A DNA stretch of 64,000 bases from Phymatolithon calcareum (GCA_977006965.1 OZ345375.1:2418001-2482000); one strand, 5' to 3'. Shown: positions 43,901 through 53,949, counted from the first letter of the stretch. The notes: generated by a model from the letters alone, not told the origin. Numbers and translations are program-made.

Positions 43901-46900
43901 TTCGTACGGAAGCCGAGGATACTGGTAGAATAATATCGAAACGAACCGTCGGCAGTGAATATATTAACTCATATAATGAAATACTTCTTCAAGTAGTTAG
44001 ATCTAACCATGATGTAAGACTTCTTCTTTGCTGTGCTTACGAAATATATTATGCAATTAAATATGTTGTGAAAGACCAGAATTCAATTGATAATATTTCC
44101 GCAATAACACTGTCATCATATACAAAGAAGTTAAAAAAAGAAAGGAACAGCACTTTGCAGCGATCATCTGCGCAAACTGTCCTCGGCCGCATTGCTTCAA
44201 TGGCCTATGCGCGCTCTGAACTTATTGAAGTCGGAGCAGTAACAGCAACTCACTATTTGCTACACGGAACCACTTTTGTAAGCTCTCATGACTTTCAGAC
44301 TCTACACTTGGGACGCCACTTAAATGATTTAAATAACTCTGAAAACGAGCTTCGTATTATTCCGTATGGAAATGCATATATTGCATTTAATGTGACTTCT
44401 CACTACAAGCTACGGCCCCTGGAATTGGAAAGCGAGTGTCTCTATTCTTTCACAGAGTCATTCAATATTTCGAAAGATATTCCAAAAAATATAGACGAGA
44501 ATACGGACTGCATGAGACTTCATCCTGACCACCCTTTCTATGCTACGAAAGTTGTAAAGAGACGAAAAGTGAAAGTCGTCGCTGATATTGTTGGACCGCG
44601 CATTCCAGATCTATACGATATAAGCCAAGAAGATATGGAAAAGTATTCTCAAATTGCACTTGTTCTTTTCAAGCCTCATAGGTGCACGGAAGACATTCTG
44701 TCTGGTCTTACTACTTTCACAGAAGCCTTCATAGAATTTAAGCGAGAACTCGCATTTAAGCGCTCTCAAGCGAAAAGTGTTTTATCCAATATGCAGCAGT
44801 ACTACATTGGAAAGCGAAGAGCCCAAGAGATGAGAGAAGGACAGTTACAAGACTCAGCTGATGATGTCAACGCATCCTTGGACTCAGATAGCAATGAATA
44901 CCAAGAAGATAGCCTCAACATTAGCGATGAAGAATGTACAGATACACGAAATGAATTCTTACCAATGGATATTGAGCGATTTAGCGCAGAATTGGAACCC
45001 TCTTCCGTGCAGAATGTTTTGAATAATATTGTAAGAAAAATTGATACACGTAAAGGAGCTATTCAGCTTCCAAGCGCAAAAGACGTTTGCTCTTCCGAGG
45101 GAATGAAGCGAAAAGTTAGAAACACGATTCCAAAGGTCCGCCCGACCTGTTTCTCAGCGAGCTGGCCTACATGTTCAGATTTCTCGGGTCTGCCATTGGA
45201 AGATCGTTTGTCAAAAAAGAACGTGAAAAGTACTTTTGAGAGATTAAAATTGGCAGAAGTAGATGAAAAAATGTCAACAGATTTACTGCATACAGACTCT
45301 CCGGATATGCAAGAGAGGGAACAAACTCTTGTGAGGCTACTCGAAGATGCTATTAGATCATCTATTGAATCAGAGCAGGCAGGAAAACGGATTGTATCTC
45401 CCGATGATCAATGCTCTCTTGTCAATCCTTCACTAGAGCAAGTTGCTAGAATGTTCACGCTCAACGAAAGACAGAAAATTGCCTTTTATATAGCTGGTAG
45501 ATTCCTGCTTGACTCTTTCAAGCGGTCTATTCTTCGAAAACCTCCCGGGAAGCCCCTTCGTATGCATGTTTCTGGTGAAGGCGGAACAGGAAAGTCCAGA
45601 GTTATCGACTCTCTTCGGTTCTTAACAAAAGCATGGGGGAAGCCAGAATCTATCGTTACTGTCGCTCCTACAGGTATCGCAGCTGTTCTAATCAACGGAG
45701 AGACAGCACACTCGAAATTTCAACTTGTGCAGAATAGAAAACCAACGCTTAGACAAATAGAAGAATGGTCGAAGGTGCACATGATTATATGGGATGAGAT
45801 AAGTATGACTGGACAGTCGCTGTTCGCAAAGGCGTTCAAAAAGATTAAGATGTATCTAGGAACTTCGGAGGGCAATGATCCTCGAGTTCACATTCTCACA
45901 GCTGGTGACTTTGCTCAGCTCCCTCCATGTTTCGAGAAGTACATTTTCTCAGCTCCTGCTCGCCTTGAGCAATGTTATACTAATGATCGGAGGGAAATTA
46001 AAGTAGTGGTCGGTAAATACTCCACAACAGAAAATCTGAGACCCCAAAACGTTAGCGGATATCAACTATGGCAGTCTTTCAGAATTGTTGTCAAACTGAT
46101 GGAGAACATGCGGCACCATCTTGACCCGTCTTATGGATTACTACTGAGAAGACTCAGAATAGGGACCCATACAGAAGATGATTTTAATATTCTTAACAGT
46201 AGATATCTAGATCCGTCTACTTCGACCTCTCCAGTCCACGAACAGTTTCATCAACTACAACTGGCAGATACCATTTCGTTTCCAATTGCCGTGCAAGGAA
46301 ATATCAGCAGACATTCTATTAATTGGTTAGGAGTTGCTGAGATCTCCAAGTGTTTCGAATCCGAAGCAGTTCCTATAATATGTCCAGCCCAGTTCAACGC
46401 AACCAAAAGAGGTACAAAACCAACACTAGACCAGATGATTCAGCTTCTAGAGCTTGGAGACAACAAACTTCAAAGACTTGCACCTTTGCTCCCAATATTT
46501 CCTGGAATGCCAGTGTATGTTACACAAAACATTGACCCGAAGATTGGACTTGCGAACGGATCAACTGGAACTATTTTAGGCTGCCAGTTTCCAGAGGATA
46601 CCATGTTTAGTTCTACAGAGGTACAGAGCGTTCCCATGCAACTAGCTTCAAATTTGCCTGAAATTGTATATGTTTCTGTAGACCAAGCAAAATTAAAAGA
46701 ACGTTTCCCTGGTGTACCGGAGAAGTACCCTAAGAACACAATTCCTATACTTCCTTATACACTAACAGTAAGAGTTAGTTGCATGGTGAATAGAAACTTT
46801 AGCATCAGAATGACGCAAATACCGATATCCCCATCGTTCGCGGCAACAACCCACAAAATGCAAGGTACAACTTGTAAAGCTATATTGTCCTATGTGTTTG

Positions 46901-48015
46901 ATGAACCAGGAAAGCAGCCTACATCTCTTTATGTACTCGCATCACGGGTCACAAGTCTTAACGGTCTCTTCTTGTGCCAAAAACTGACATCTGAAGATTT
47001 CAAATATTTCAGGCCATCAAAAGAAATTTTGGAAGAAGAAGAAAGACTTGAGACGCTATGCAATAGAACGCTATCAAATTACGTCAATGGTGCTCTGAAT
47101 CCAGACGAAGTGAACAAATCTTTAGAGCTTGAGAAGAGGGACAAAATTACGTTCCTTGAGGAAGTTGAGATTGATCTCTGCCTACTTAAGAAGTCGAGCC
47201 CTTCAGCTCTTTCCTGTTCTGAAACAGAAAATAGAGATAATTACTTGCAAAAACCTATATCAGAGGTCTCTCCATTTGCTTCCTTACATTCTTATTTCAA
47301 TCCAAACACTGTACGTAGAATGCAAGCGTGTCATGAGATTTCAATGCGAAACATGGGAAATGCTTTATATGCATTACCGTTCATTGCGATTGTAAAGCAC
47401 AACGTAGCATTCCATTCAGAATTATGGACCGTATTGGATGTCCCAGGAGACGGAAACTGTTGGATTTATGCTACTGTGTTATCCATATTCTACGGTACAC
47501 TATCTCAAGGTACAAGCTTGAGTATAGAACCTCAAAATTGTAGGAACAGGTTATCATCACTTCTTCTAAATGTCTCTCAACTTGATGAACAAACAAGGAC
47601 CCATTTCCTCCGGCATATGAACCTATGTGCATCTCATCAAGGAAAAGCACTTCAACAAGTTGCAATGTGTGCAGGATACAGAAACTCTCTTCAAATGATG
47701 GCTGCACTGCTAAGAATTGGTACTCCTGGTTCATGCTTATGGGCTGGGGATACTGGAGAAGAGCTAAGCCTTCTTTCTGTTATTCTAAATCAGAATATTG
47801 TAACATATTATGAAGCCGATTCGCAAGAAAGTCAGTCAAGAGTATGTCTGATGTCGAATATTGGAGGATTGTGTGCCGGACCAATTTATAGTCCTTATCC
47901 AAATGTTTCAATTGAAGAACCTGTTGTTAACTTTAGCATTCCCATATTGTTTCGAGCAGGAAATCATTTTCAAGCCATGATACCACCGACTTCTTCTAAC
48001 TTATCATCTACATAG
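40984..48015 (+). CDS. Helitron Rep-helicase polyprotein with C-terminal OTU domain
   Basis: A single uninterrupted frame of 2343 codons encodes a complete Helitron transposase. From the N terminus: a basic leader with an 81-bp tandem duplication (41260-41340, 41341-41421); a DUF6570-like Cys region (CAVC near 187, RICNSC near 265); the Helitron-like N domain near 504-560 (NPNFFGLLYPHLFPFGHG); the Rep nuclease with MFITVTPNE, the HUH motif TLHVHL near 767-772 and the paired tyrosines Y1023 and Y1027 (IYYAIKYVVK); and a Pif1-type helicase with Walker A GEGGTGKS (K1537), Walker B DEIS (D1604, E1605), AGDFAQLPP and HKMQGTT. The last domain is an OTU cysteine-protease region with GDGNCW (D2156, C2159) and H2328. 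Rep nicks and joins single strands for rolling-circle transposition. All catalytic residues are in place, so the element may be active or recently active. The frame is visibly AT-richer than the host genes. Confidence 0.93.
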   Translation: MPRNKASKRQRSKKTDTEEKDKRRRKYPRGSSAETYKEPERSLFLIPRPQNEGRGPVRAKARIILPHPENSSVSSLIKKDLHKQTDLFQKFGAKSKQASQKDRSLPSAEQNSILRDTMSAKRQQVSQKDRSLPSAEHKSILSDTMSPAELEELEESGTFFNVSEETKRRIHAECQDMLIGPFMMQKVCAVCDTWTREKLCPVREESEDLYTRCKIRLAPCSDLIEDLRQFYDVSTYIPALKNTLLSVKSIETLEEDKNQFRVRICNSCYSSLSRGARFDASNPPKFSIANGFAIGRLPIALQDVTLTERRLTSLTSLKGHTIVARGGKHKSIKNHILVFSSQPDAIKEGLDDLLENENKLLLIFTNPMTDAQRRVTMKRYEARRGKVEELLAFYLEKNVLYKNLSNTGPEMTRFKNIPYKSDVDFENVNVVYNVENKAESEGITGDQSNVRRPAVFDKAQVVAEETLIHQDASLFTAQEAAEEVTTLKMATAQVIDVQQAGKLLPASNPNFFGLLYPHLFPFGHGHPDYKRKVNVSLQECVKYYLKLSSRTFAQDETFPLVAFDIVSRKRAISHIGLSCRLNPKEMEQLDEVSAEELAQQLDQDSRKREALRSGHVFTEPEKSRKGKVLLRRVQAVLGKNFATNEERRVYQRKAWNMAAKFHSAAMFITVTPNENGNATVAFFSGDVNKENLSTIKENDIPGNAARVGIAGKDPVACDTFFTNTLDIIIDKMIGFDKKSKLPKKSGGLFGVPRAFMGGIESQGKGTLHVHLIVFLAGFPKDSDEMVQRVLNDELFQSRVFSFHDSVICSTGLQCESELYCPSCSTTGSIKSVRYNEIAYSNNMRSDTPVATSKCELCSKTFGGDEVIRESVKNMKMNLLQKECGHLLNNNSTVMLSDSENDNCVALSAAVPTIPSLPHVNASDEELLAYRIFILELLLLNQNHRWKHATSCFKKSSNCKDGRCRYDFPRMTHIRTEAEDTGRIISKRTVGSEYINSYNEILLQVVRSNHDVRLLLCCAYEIYYAIKYVVKDQNSIDNISAITLSSYTKKLKKERNSTLQRSSAQTVLGRIASMAYARSELIEVGAVTATHYLLHGTTFVSSHDFQTLHLGRHLNDLNNSENELRIIPYGNAYIAFNVTSHYKLRPLELESECLYSFTESFNISKDIPKNIDENTDCMRLHPDHPFYATKVVKRRKVKVVADIVGPRIPDLYDISQEDMEKYSQIALVLFKPHRCTEDILSGLTTFTEAFIEFKRELAFKRSQAKSVLSNMQQYYIGKRRAQEMREGQLQDSADDVNASLDSDSNEYQEDSLNISDEECTDTRNEFLPMDIERFSAELEPSSVQNVLNNIVRKIDTRKGAIQLPSAKDVCSSEGMKRKVRNTIPKVRPTCFSASWPTCSDFSGLPLEDRLSKKNVKSTFERLKLAEVDEKMSTDLLHTDSPDMQEREQTLVRLLEDAIRSSIESEQAGKRIVSPDDQCSLVNPSLEQVARMFTLNERQKIAFYIAGRFLLDSFKRSILRKPPGKPLRMHVSGEGGTGKSRVIDSLRFLTKAWGKPESIVTVAPTGIAAVLINGETAHSKFQLVQNRKPTLRQIEEWSKVHMIIWDEISMTGQSLFAKAFKKIKMYLGTSEGNDPRVHILTAGDFAQLPPCFEKYIFSAPARLEQCYTNDRREIKVVVGKYSTTENLRPQNVSGYQLWQSFRIVVKLMENMRHHLDPSYGLLLRRLRIGTHTEDDFNILNSRYLDPSTSTSPVHEQFHQLQLADTISFPIAVQGNISRHSINWLGVAEISKCFESEAVPIICPAQFNATKRGTKPTLDQMIQLLELGDNKLQRLAPLLPIFPGMPVYVTQNIDPKIGLANGSTGTILGCQFPEDTMFSSTEVQSVPMQLASNLPEIVYVSVDQAKLKERFPGVPEKYPKNTIPILPYTLTVRVSCMVNRNFSIRMTQIPISPSFAATTHKMQGTTCKAILSYVFDEPGKQPTSLYVLASRVTSLNGLFLCQKLTSEDFKYFRPSKEILEEEERLETLCNRTLSNYVNGALNPDEVNKSLELEKRDKITFLEEVEIDLCLLKKSSPSALSCSETENRDNYLQKPISEVSPFASLHSYFNPNTVRRMQACHEISMRNMGNALYALPFIAIVKHNVAFHSELWTVLDVPGDGNCWIYATVLSIFYGTLSQGTSLSIEPQNCRNRLSSLLLNVSQLDEQTRTHFLRHMNLCASHQGKALQQVAMCAGYRNSLQMMAALLRIGTPGSCLWAGDTGEELSLLSVILNQNIVTYYEADSQESQSRVCLMSNIGGLCAGPIYSPYPNVSIEEPVVNFSIPILFRAGNHFQAMIPPTSSNLSST

Positions 48016-48088
48016 GAATTGAATCCTATAGTGACGAAAAACATGCCTGGTCTTTCCAAATATATTATATTAGTGAAATGGGAATTGA

Positions 48089-48480
48089 AATGTACTCCAT
48101 CTTGTTAATTATGAGCATACGAAATTAGATCAAATACAGTAGTCAATATTGTTGACTACCATATATGATGTAATTTCAAATACTAATAATTTTTCTTGCC
48201 CAGATCTGATATTGAAATTTTAAAACTGGGTGGAGTTGTCCGTTTATGACAAAACATTTCTTCTTCACTCGAGTCCACCGTCTGTTTATGGCCACAGTGA
48301 ACGTTTTATTAGCAATTTGTGACCAGCAGAATGTACTCCAATCTATTAGTACGAGGATACAGCATTAGATCAAATACGGTAGTCAATATTGTTGACTACC
48401 ATATATGATGCAATTTCAAATGGTACTATTTTTTGGCCAAACATTTAAATATTGATAATTTGAAACCGGGTGAGTTCATC
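48089..48480. repeat. 240-bp tandem repeat with conserved hairpin, downstream of the Helitron gene
   Basis: Two partial units, starting at about 48089 and 48330, share AATGTACTCCA and TTAGATCAAATAC and an almost unchanged hairpin GTAGTCAA/TTGACTAC. The hairpins are at 48139-48159 and 48379-48399, exactly 240 bp apart. A hairpin close to the 3' end is the Helitron terminator signature. No CTRR terminus was found just after either hairpin. Confidence 0.75.
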
Positions 48481-50134
48481 AAATGCCCTATATTACCTCC
48501 GTGCGCGAATGGGGTTTATTATCATATACCTTGCCGTCTCCAGATCGGGCTTTTCGCCAGCATGCACGATCTACGCCGCCCACTGCAAGCATCAGGTCTC
48601 GAGGCAGTGGTCAGCACGGTACTCGACCGTATGTTCATGTAATTTTGCCGGATCTGTCGCGTACGGCTGTCACTGCGCCGAGTGCTTCGCTTCCCGCGTC
48701 GCAATCAGCACGTGCGTGCTCGAGTAGTTCCTGGGAGCTTTCCGTAGTTTTGTATGATCTCGTTGAACGCGCGACGGGCACAGCCGCAAGAGAAACGTGG
48801 ACGCGGGTGCACAGCGTCGAGTGCTCGCTCGTGTCCTTTTCCGATTAGCCAATATCGCTGAGGTTCTTCGACCCCTTGTCGCAGGCTCTGACTGTCTGAG
48901 ATATCACCGTACAGCGCTTCCGTGCTTCACATTGCGCATTTGCTGCTATCCGCGGGGCCGCGTGCCGTGTACGAGGCGTCGTCGCATTGCGGTGGACGTG
49001 GTATTCCGGCGCTCAAAGTCGTCCCCAATGTCTATCGTACGGCCGTCGCAGACGAGACAACGTACTCTCGTCCCCGTCGGTGCTCGTCGCGGCCATCTTT
49101 TGGGGATAATTGTGGTACTCCAAACAAGTTGGCGTCACACACCCAGCATATCCCATGCTCGCCCCGACGCTTCTGTGTCGAAAACACACCTATGGTTGCC
49201 ACTGTGCCACGGCTGAGCAGCGACTTGTGCATCGTTCGGTGTTGCTCTTCCGTGGAAGCGAAGACATTGCGTGCGCACGAATTATGCTGGTGTCAGTCGA
49301 AGCTTTCGGGGTCTGCTTAGTAACACTGCGGTTGGAGGTTGGCTGTTGCCCGAACGGTGCGATATCCGAAGCGACTTTTCGGATTTACGCGGCTTGAGAA
49401 ATAGGGCCTCTCTGAAGATTACTCGGTAGTAATGCGCGGTGCGGTGGCGGCACAATGCCGACAAATAATGTGGTCACTGCATGGCATAGACCAAACGCCC
49501 AGAATGAGAGACACATGGCTGCAGACATTTGGAATTGGAGTGCCTTCCGGCGCACGGTAATGTATATCAGGGATCTAGCCGGGTGCAATACGGGACGTGG
49601 ATGAGTACGAACGGTTGTGCGAGTTCTTCGAAGTCTAAAATGGAGCCCCTAAATATTTCATTGAGGAAAGTCTCTTACCTGTAGAAACTTGAACGGATTA
49701 TTAATCATTTCTCAGAGCAGGGCTGATAAGCCGTTTATCACCCTTAGATTTCGCTCAGAACCTATCCTTGTCTATCTAATCGATTACTCGAATCGAAAGG
49801 GTGTGGTGACTTCCTTTGCCGTTCCGTCAAAATTTTGAAAGTGTGAAAGCTGCAACCATTCGCTATTCGCCTCTAAGGCGAGCACGATGCGCTTCTATCA
49901 AATAGTAAGGGCTTGAAAGTAAATATGAGCTCGATTCGGCGATAGAGAAGATCCCTGTTACTCAATTTGAGTTTTTAGGAGCTTTCAAAATAAATCAACA
50001 GATATCCCCCATAACCGGGGCGGAGCCTGATTGTATTCCGGTTTCAGTGCAATATTCCGCCCCCGATCGGACAAACTATCAACGCAAGGCATCAAAGTTT
50101 CAAACTCCCCACTATTCGGATGCCAATTCAGCTG
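48481..50134. other. GC-rich stretch without an assignable gene
   Basis: 48500-49400 is GC-rich compared with the preceding Helitron and has open frames in several registers (48483-48848, 48797-49216, 48922-49320, 49110-49397). Reading across them gives protein-like pieces interrupted by stops and shifts, so a decayed gene is possible. No family is recognised. 49600-50130 shows nothing. Confidence 0.35.
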
Positions 50135-50670
50135 AGACCGGCGCAAAGAATAGCGCTCCACGCAACGTGATTGCACCGGTACCGAATAGCTCGGTGAAAG
50201 GTAGTTGCGTGAGAAAGATGACAAGAAATTCGGACGCACCCACTTGTGACGGTGTAACTTGAGAGGGAATAATTTCATTCGGCATAAGAACAAGCCAATC
50301 TCAATCTTACTCTATCTACGCCGTTCCGTCCCGACCGGTATATGCGATAGCATCGCTGCTAGTGTTATGCTCGCACTGAATGCTAGAACCCGTCCCTGTC
50401 CAATTTGCGCAAAGCACATACCAGTGAATAAGGTTGTGGCGACTACTGCGGGGAGAGTGGGAGCAAGACTGCAGGTAGGGACAAGGGCTAGGAAAAACGA
50501 AATATGCCAATCTCCGCCCGGCAGCTGATATCGCCGCTAAAATCCGAGCTATGAAGCGTGCGGGTGTCAGTCCGTTTCTTCCGCCAACGATATTTTCACA
50601 GTCACTGATGTCGGACTTGTTGTTTAGCCAAATAGTGCGCTCATGAGGATCTTTTGGGGCACTGGAGACT
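50135..50670 (+). repeat. ~535-bp inverted repeat, right copy (decayed coding sequence)
   Basis: This is the inverted counterpart of 38390-38925. The plus-strand frame at 50259-50528 keeps the same peptide order, including CPICAKHIPVNKVVATT, but starts at a non-ATG codon. It continues in another frame as KRAGVSPFLPPTIF. The two copies bracket about 11.2 kb containing the Helitron gene. Limits are approximate. Confidence 0.75.
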
Positions 50671-51165
50671 CTTTTTTCATTAGATAATACTTATCGAGCT
50701 TCTATTTCAAAAGCGTAGCCCAGTTGGGATAGAGTGTAGAACCGAAGGGTCAAGTACTATAACGTCCCTTATAGTAGGAGGGTGAGGAAAAGGATCCATT
50801 GCCCCTCTACCGTGTATTTTCAGCGGCAGATCAGGAGTCTCGTTCACTACAATAATGACAGAACCATAAACTGAGTACAAATCACCTGATATCACGGGGG
50901 ATGTTGATATCCAAACATCTACGCTATGCCGTTGTCAGAAGTTTAATCAAGACTTCAGAGAAATTGATGCCTATCCTTCAATGACATTTCCACTAAGATT
51001 TTTCGACGAGGTTTTAGATAAATAGTATTTACGCGATGTCAGTATAGTTACTTCGCACTATCACTCTCAAGTGATGCAGAAAGAGTAATCTATGCTACAT
51101 AACATGCGCAAAGTAAAACCCGGGATTTCTGGCAGTGCAAGAGCGTCCAAGCGGAAAACATTACC
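50671..51165. other. Intergenic
   Basis: Nothing is recognised. The region presumably contains the promoter of the gene at 51166. Confidence 0.35.
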
Positions 51166-52126
51166 ATGTCCCCACCAGTTTTCACAACGGCAATACCACA
51201 CACTGTCACTCGGGCCGCACCCAAAACCATCACCAGCGCAATTCAAACTGATGCGGTAGCTGCTTCTAATGCCGACATGATTTCTGGAGGTTCCACTGAA
51301 TCCTCTCTTCTGGGTCAATCCAAGGTTGACATATTTGTTCAGAAGGTGATGGAAATGAAGCCACAGCATCTTCGCCATTTCCACTCAGCGATGTGTGAGT
51401 TCATCCTTAGGGATGCAGGCAGCGATCAGCAAGCGTATCTGGTCGACAAACAAACCAAAATGCTTAAAGTTTTCACTATGAACGGAGAGGCGACTGATGC
51501 TACTCTTTTTTAGTGATTTGTTTACTGAACGCCGCCTCCAGTTTGGCCGGCTTGATCGCTACAGGGTCCTATTGGAACCACCTCCAGATGATCTTCTAGC
51601 TGCACACGATGCTCTCTCCACAAGAAGACAGTTATTCAATGATTCCCCTAATCTGGGTCTGATTGCCAAAGCGAACAAAATGGCGGAGAGAGACGTCGAC
51701 ATCTTCACACATGGTAAGTGATTTCGTTTTTCTACATGCATAACCACTGTGAAGAGTCAACTATCTAACCATACAAATGATTTCCCAGGCCCCTCTATCA
51801 CGAACTTCCAGATATACAAAAATGCTGCGTCCTTGTATAAACCGAGGAATCCTGCTGCTGCCTTCCTGATTCCCGAAAAGGTGTCCAATATTAAGAAACC
51901 TTTTTCGTTTTATCCAACGCCTGCATCGCTAGTTCATGACGAGTCAGGTGTTCAAATTTCCAACGTTGCAGAAGTTGAGAATCACAATGTCGTTGTCTTC
52001 TTCAACATCGTCGGTGCTTTTTATGCGAAGAGTTTGCATATAAAACCGCGTATGATTTACATGAAGAAAGTGGCGCCTGTAGAGCGCTCATTGTCTAAGA
52101 AGCTGCGTACTGATATTCAGATATAA
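51166..52126 (+). pseudogene. Unknown protein gene, one intron, one apparent frameshift
   Basis: The reading starts at the ATG at 51166 and runs to a TAG at 51511. That stop arises because a run of six T (51506-51511) has one base too many to keep the downstream frame open. With a five-T run the frame continues as SDLFTERRLQFGRLDRYRV. A 75-bp intron (51714-51788, GTAAGT donor, TTTCCCAG acceptor) then leads in phase into the last exon, ending at 52126. The protein has no family I recognise. It contains FVQKVMEMKPQHLRHFHSAM near the N terminus and a hydrophobic stretch NHNVVVFFNIVGAFYAKSL near the C terminus. The clean intron and long frames suggest a gene that was functional recently. A sequencing error in the T run, or true frameshifting, could explain the break. 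Confidence 0.5.
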
Positions 52127-52735
52127 TTAGACTCATCTGTACGATGCTCTATTGTCCCAAGTGATAGCTGTGATAAGTAAATTTGCTCATTGTCGTTCTT
52201 CACTGGGTTAAATCTCTCTAAGATTGAAAGCCTCCTAATATCTTCTCCATCCGAATTTCTCTTGCTTGAGCCTCGAGTAAGTCTTTTGCACTCATGCTCT
52301 ATTTCTTGGCCCATCTTCATGGACCGTAGTGTGCGTTGAAGCACAACAAGCCCAAGTACAGCACCAGTCCCAAAGTGCTTCGCAAGAACTAATTTTCTCG
52401 ACAAAGGAGCACTGTTGAAAAGCAGTCTCAGGCATCTCAACCGCGCAGCTCTGTCTCTTATATATAACACTCCTGGAAGTTCAATCTGTTTGTCGATCAG
52501 GATTTTAACTATCCGTCCACCTTCGTTGCTCTTTGCATATCATTCCTTCCTCCGCTTGTTGCAAAGCTTCGTTCAGGTGCTCTTCGCCTCAGATATGTCG
52601 GATATCCTTCGATACCTACTCCAGATCTTCTCCTCTTCCTTGGTATTCCTCTACGAAATCAAGGCACTTCTTCCGTGTTACCAACTTTTCCGCATGGTGC
52701 ACTCTCCTATTACCAAGTACAATCATTTTCGATAG
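52117..52735 (-). pseudogene. Unidentified repeated protein family (copy 2)
   Basis: The minus-strand frame 52117-52470 is related to 6732-7370 (YIRDRAARLRCLRLLFNSAP, VLQRTLRSMKMGQEIEHEC). Upstream of it, at 52470-52705, the frame is broken by stops but reads as the acidic coiled-coil-like segment also present at 38040-38220 (EEYQGKEEDLE). This copy therefore gives the order coiled coil, then LPGVLYIRD region, then KRLT. The function is unknown. It overlaps the 3' end of the gene at 51166-52126 by 10 bp. Confidence 0.5.
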
Positions 52736-52857
52736 TAAAAAGCAAACAACTAATTACAAAATACTTTTATTTTCGAAAGTAGAGAAATAAATGACGAAGT
52801 ACCAAGTACTATCATTTTCAATTCAATCATAGAAAATAATAACTAATGAGTTGTTTT

Positions 52858-53350
52858 CACTTCAACTAAAGTTATGGTACCGTGCGAGCGAGCAAGCCCA
52901 CCAATTATGGTATTAGAGGAGATGTTGAGTTATGATACCCACTAATTTCATTGGACGAGACGGTCGAAATGATTGGACCACATTCATCGACTCAGCGATT
53001 TCATTGGGCGAGATTTCAAAATGATTGGACCACATTCATCGTGTTCTGTGATTTCATTGGACGAGACGGTCCAAATGATTGGACCACATTCATAGCGTTC
53101 TGTGATTTCATTGGTCCTCTCAGAGATTAAAATTTGCAGATTTTGCAATTTAAAAAAATTGACAATTTTACGTTTTTGCCAATATTTTGGCTATTGAAAA
53201 GTTGGACGTTTCAGAAATTCTGATGATTCCCGCCTTCTTTGAGACTTTCGAAGAGGCGTTTTGAGGCGCCTCCCTTACTTAAATTCTCAAAAATCCTCCA
53301 GATTTCGCATATTGAAATCATTTTCCACTCCACGAGTACCACTGGCTCCC
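52858..53350. repeat. CCAAT-rich repeat, copy A
   Basis: This is a direct repeat of 58972-59412, starting AACTAAAGTTATGGTA and ending near CCACTCCACGAG. Inside are about three tandem units of ~55 bp, each with ATTGGACGAGA and GATTGGACCACATTC, giving seven or so ATTGG (CCAAT-box) words in 170 bp. The pair could be solo LTRs, ends of one ~6.5-kb element, or two copies of a nonautonomous repeat. No gag-pol lies between them. Confidence 0.75.
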
Positions 53351-53949
53351 CGTTTCCTGTATCCCTTGGACACGATTGCTTCGTGGCCTGCCGATGTTCT
53401 TTAGAGCAGTGGCAGGAGGTACCGCTACATGCTTTGTTCTAATTTCGTAACTACTATGTCATAGAATTATCAGCATGCACCATCTCTGACTATGTCGTTC
53501 ATATCACCCATTCTTGTTTCCGCTCGAACACTCCCTAATCTCACTCTGAATATTCACTTGAACCTTAACCATCATTGAATATTCTCAGATCTACCAACAT
53601 TAACCACAACTATGTACTCGCGCATTAAAGGACCTGTACAAGCACTCTTTACATACACGATACACATTCTCGATTTTCTTGTCACCATCAGCATCTTCTA
53701 CACTTCCTAATATCACGTCCGATGTGCCCCAAGATTCGACAGCGGTAACAGTCTTTGGCATTAAGAAGCGACAGCTTCCACCTCGTGGCTATTGTGTGAC
53801 TCTTCAGCCACCAATCAAAACTGAAATGAGGCTCTGGTCCCGCATGATCTCCGCACCGTGCTGAATAGATTGCCAGCACACGATCCCACGGTGCACGATA
53901 AGATTGTGGAGCTCGGTGAGTTGTAACAGAGACAATAAATGAATGCTTT
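53351..53949. other. Intergenic with short repeat
   Basis: About 80 bp near 53400-53475 (CTTTAGAGCAGTGGC, then CATAGAATTATC) recurs near 55135-55195. No gene is supported. Confidence 0.35.

Noticed and set aside
48433-49400. Series of overlapping frames in the GC-rich stretch after the Helitron
   Set aside because: The frames are short, in several registers, and no domain is recognisable. A decayed gene remains possible but cannot be supported.
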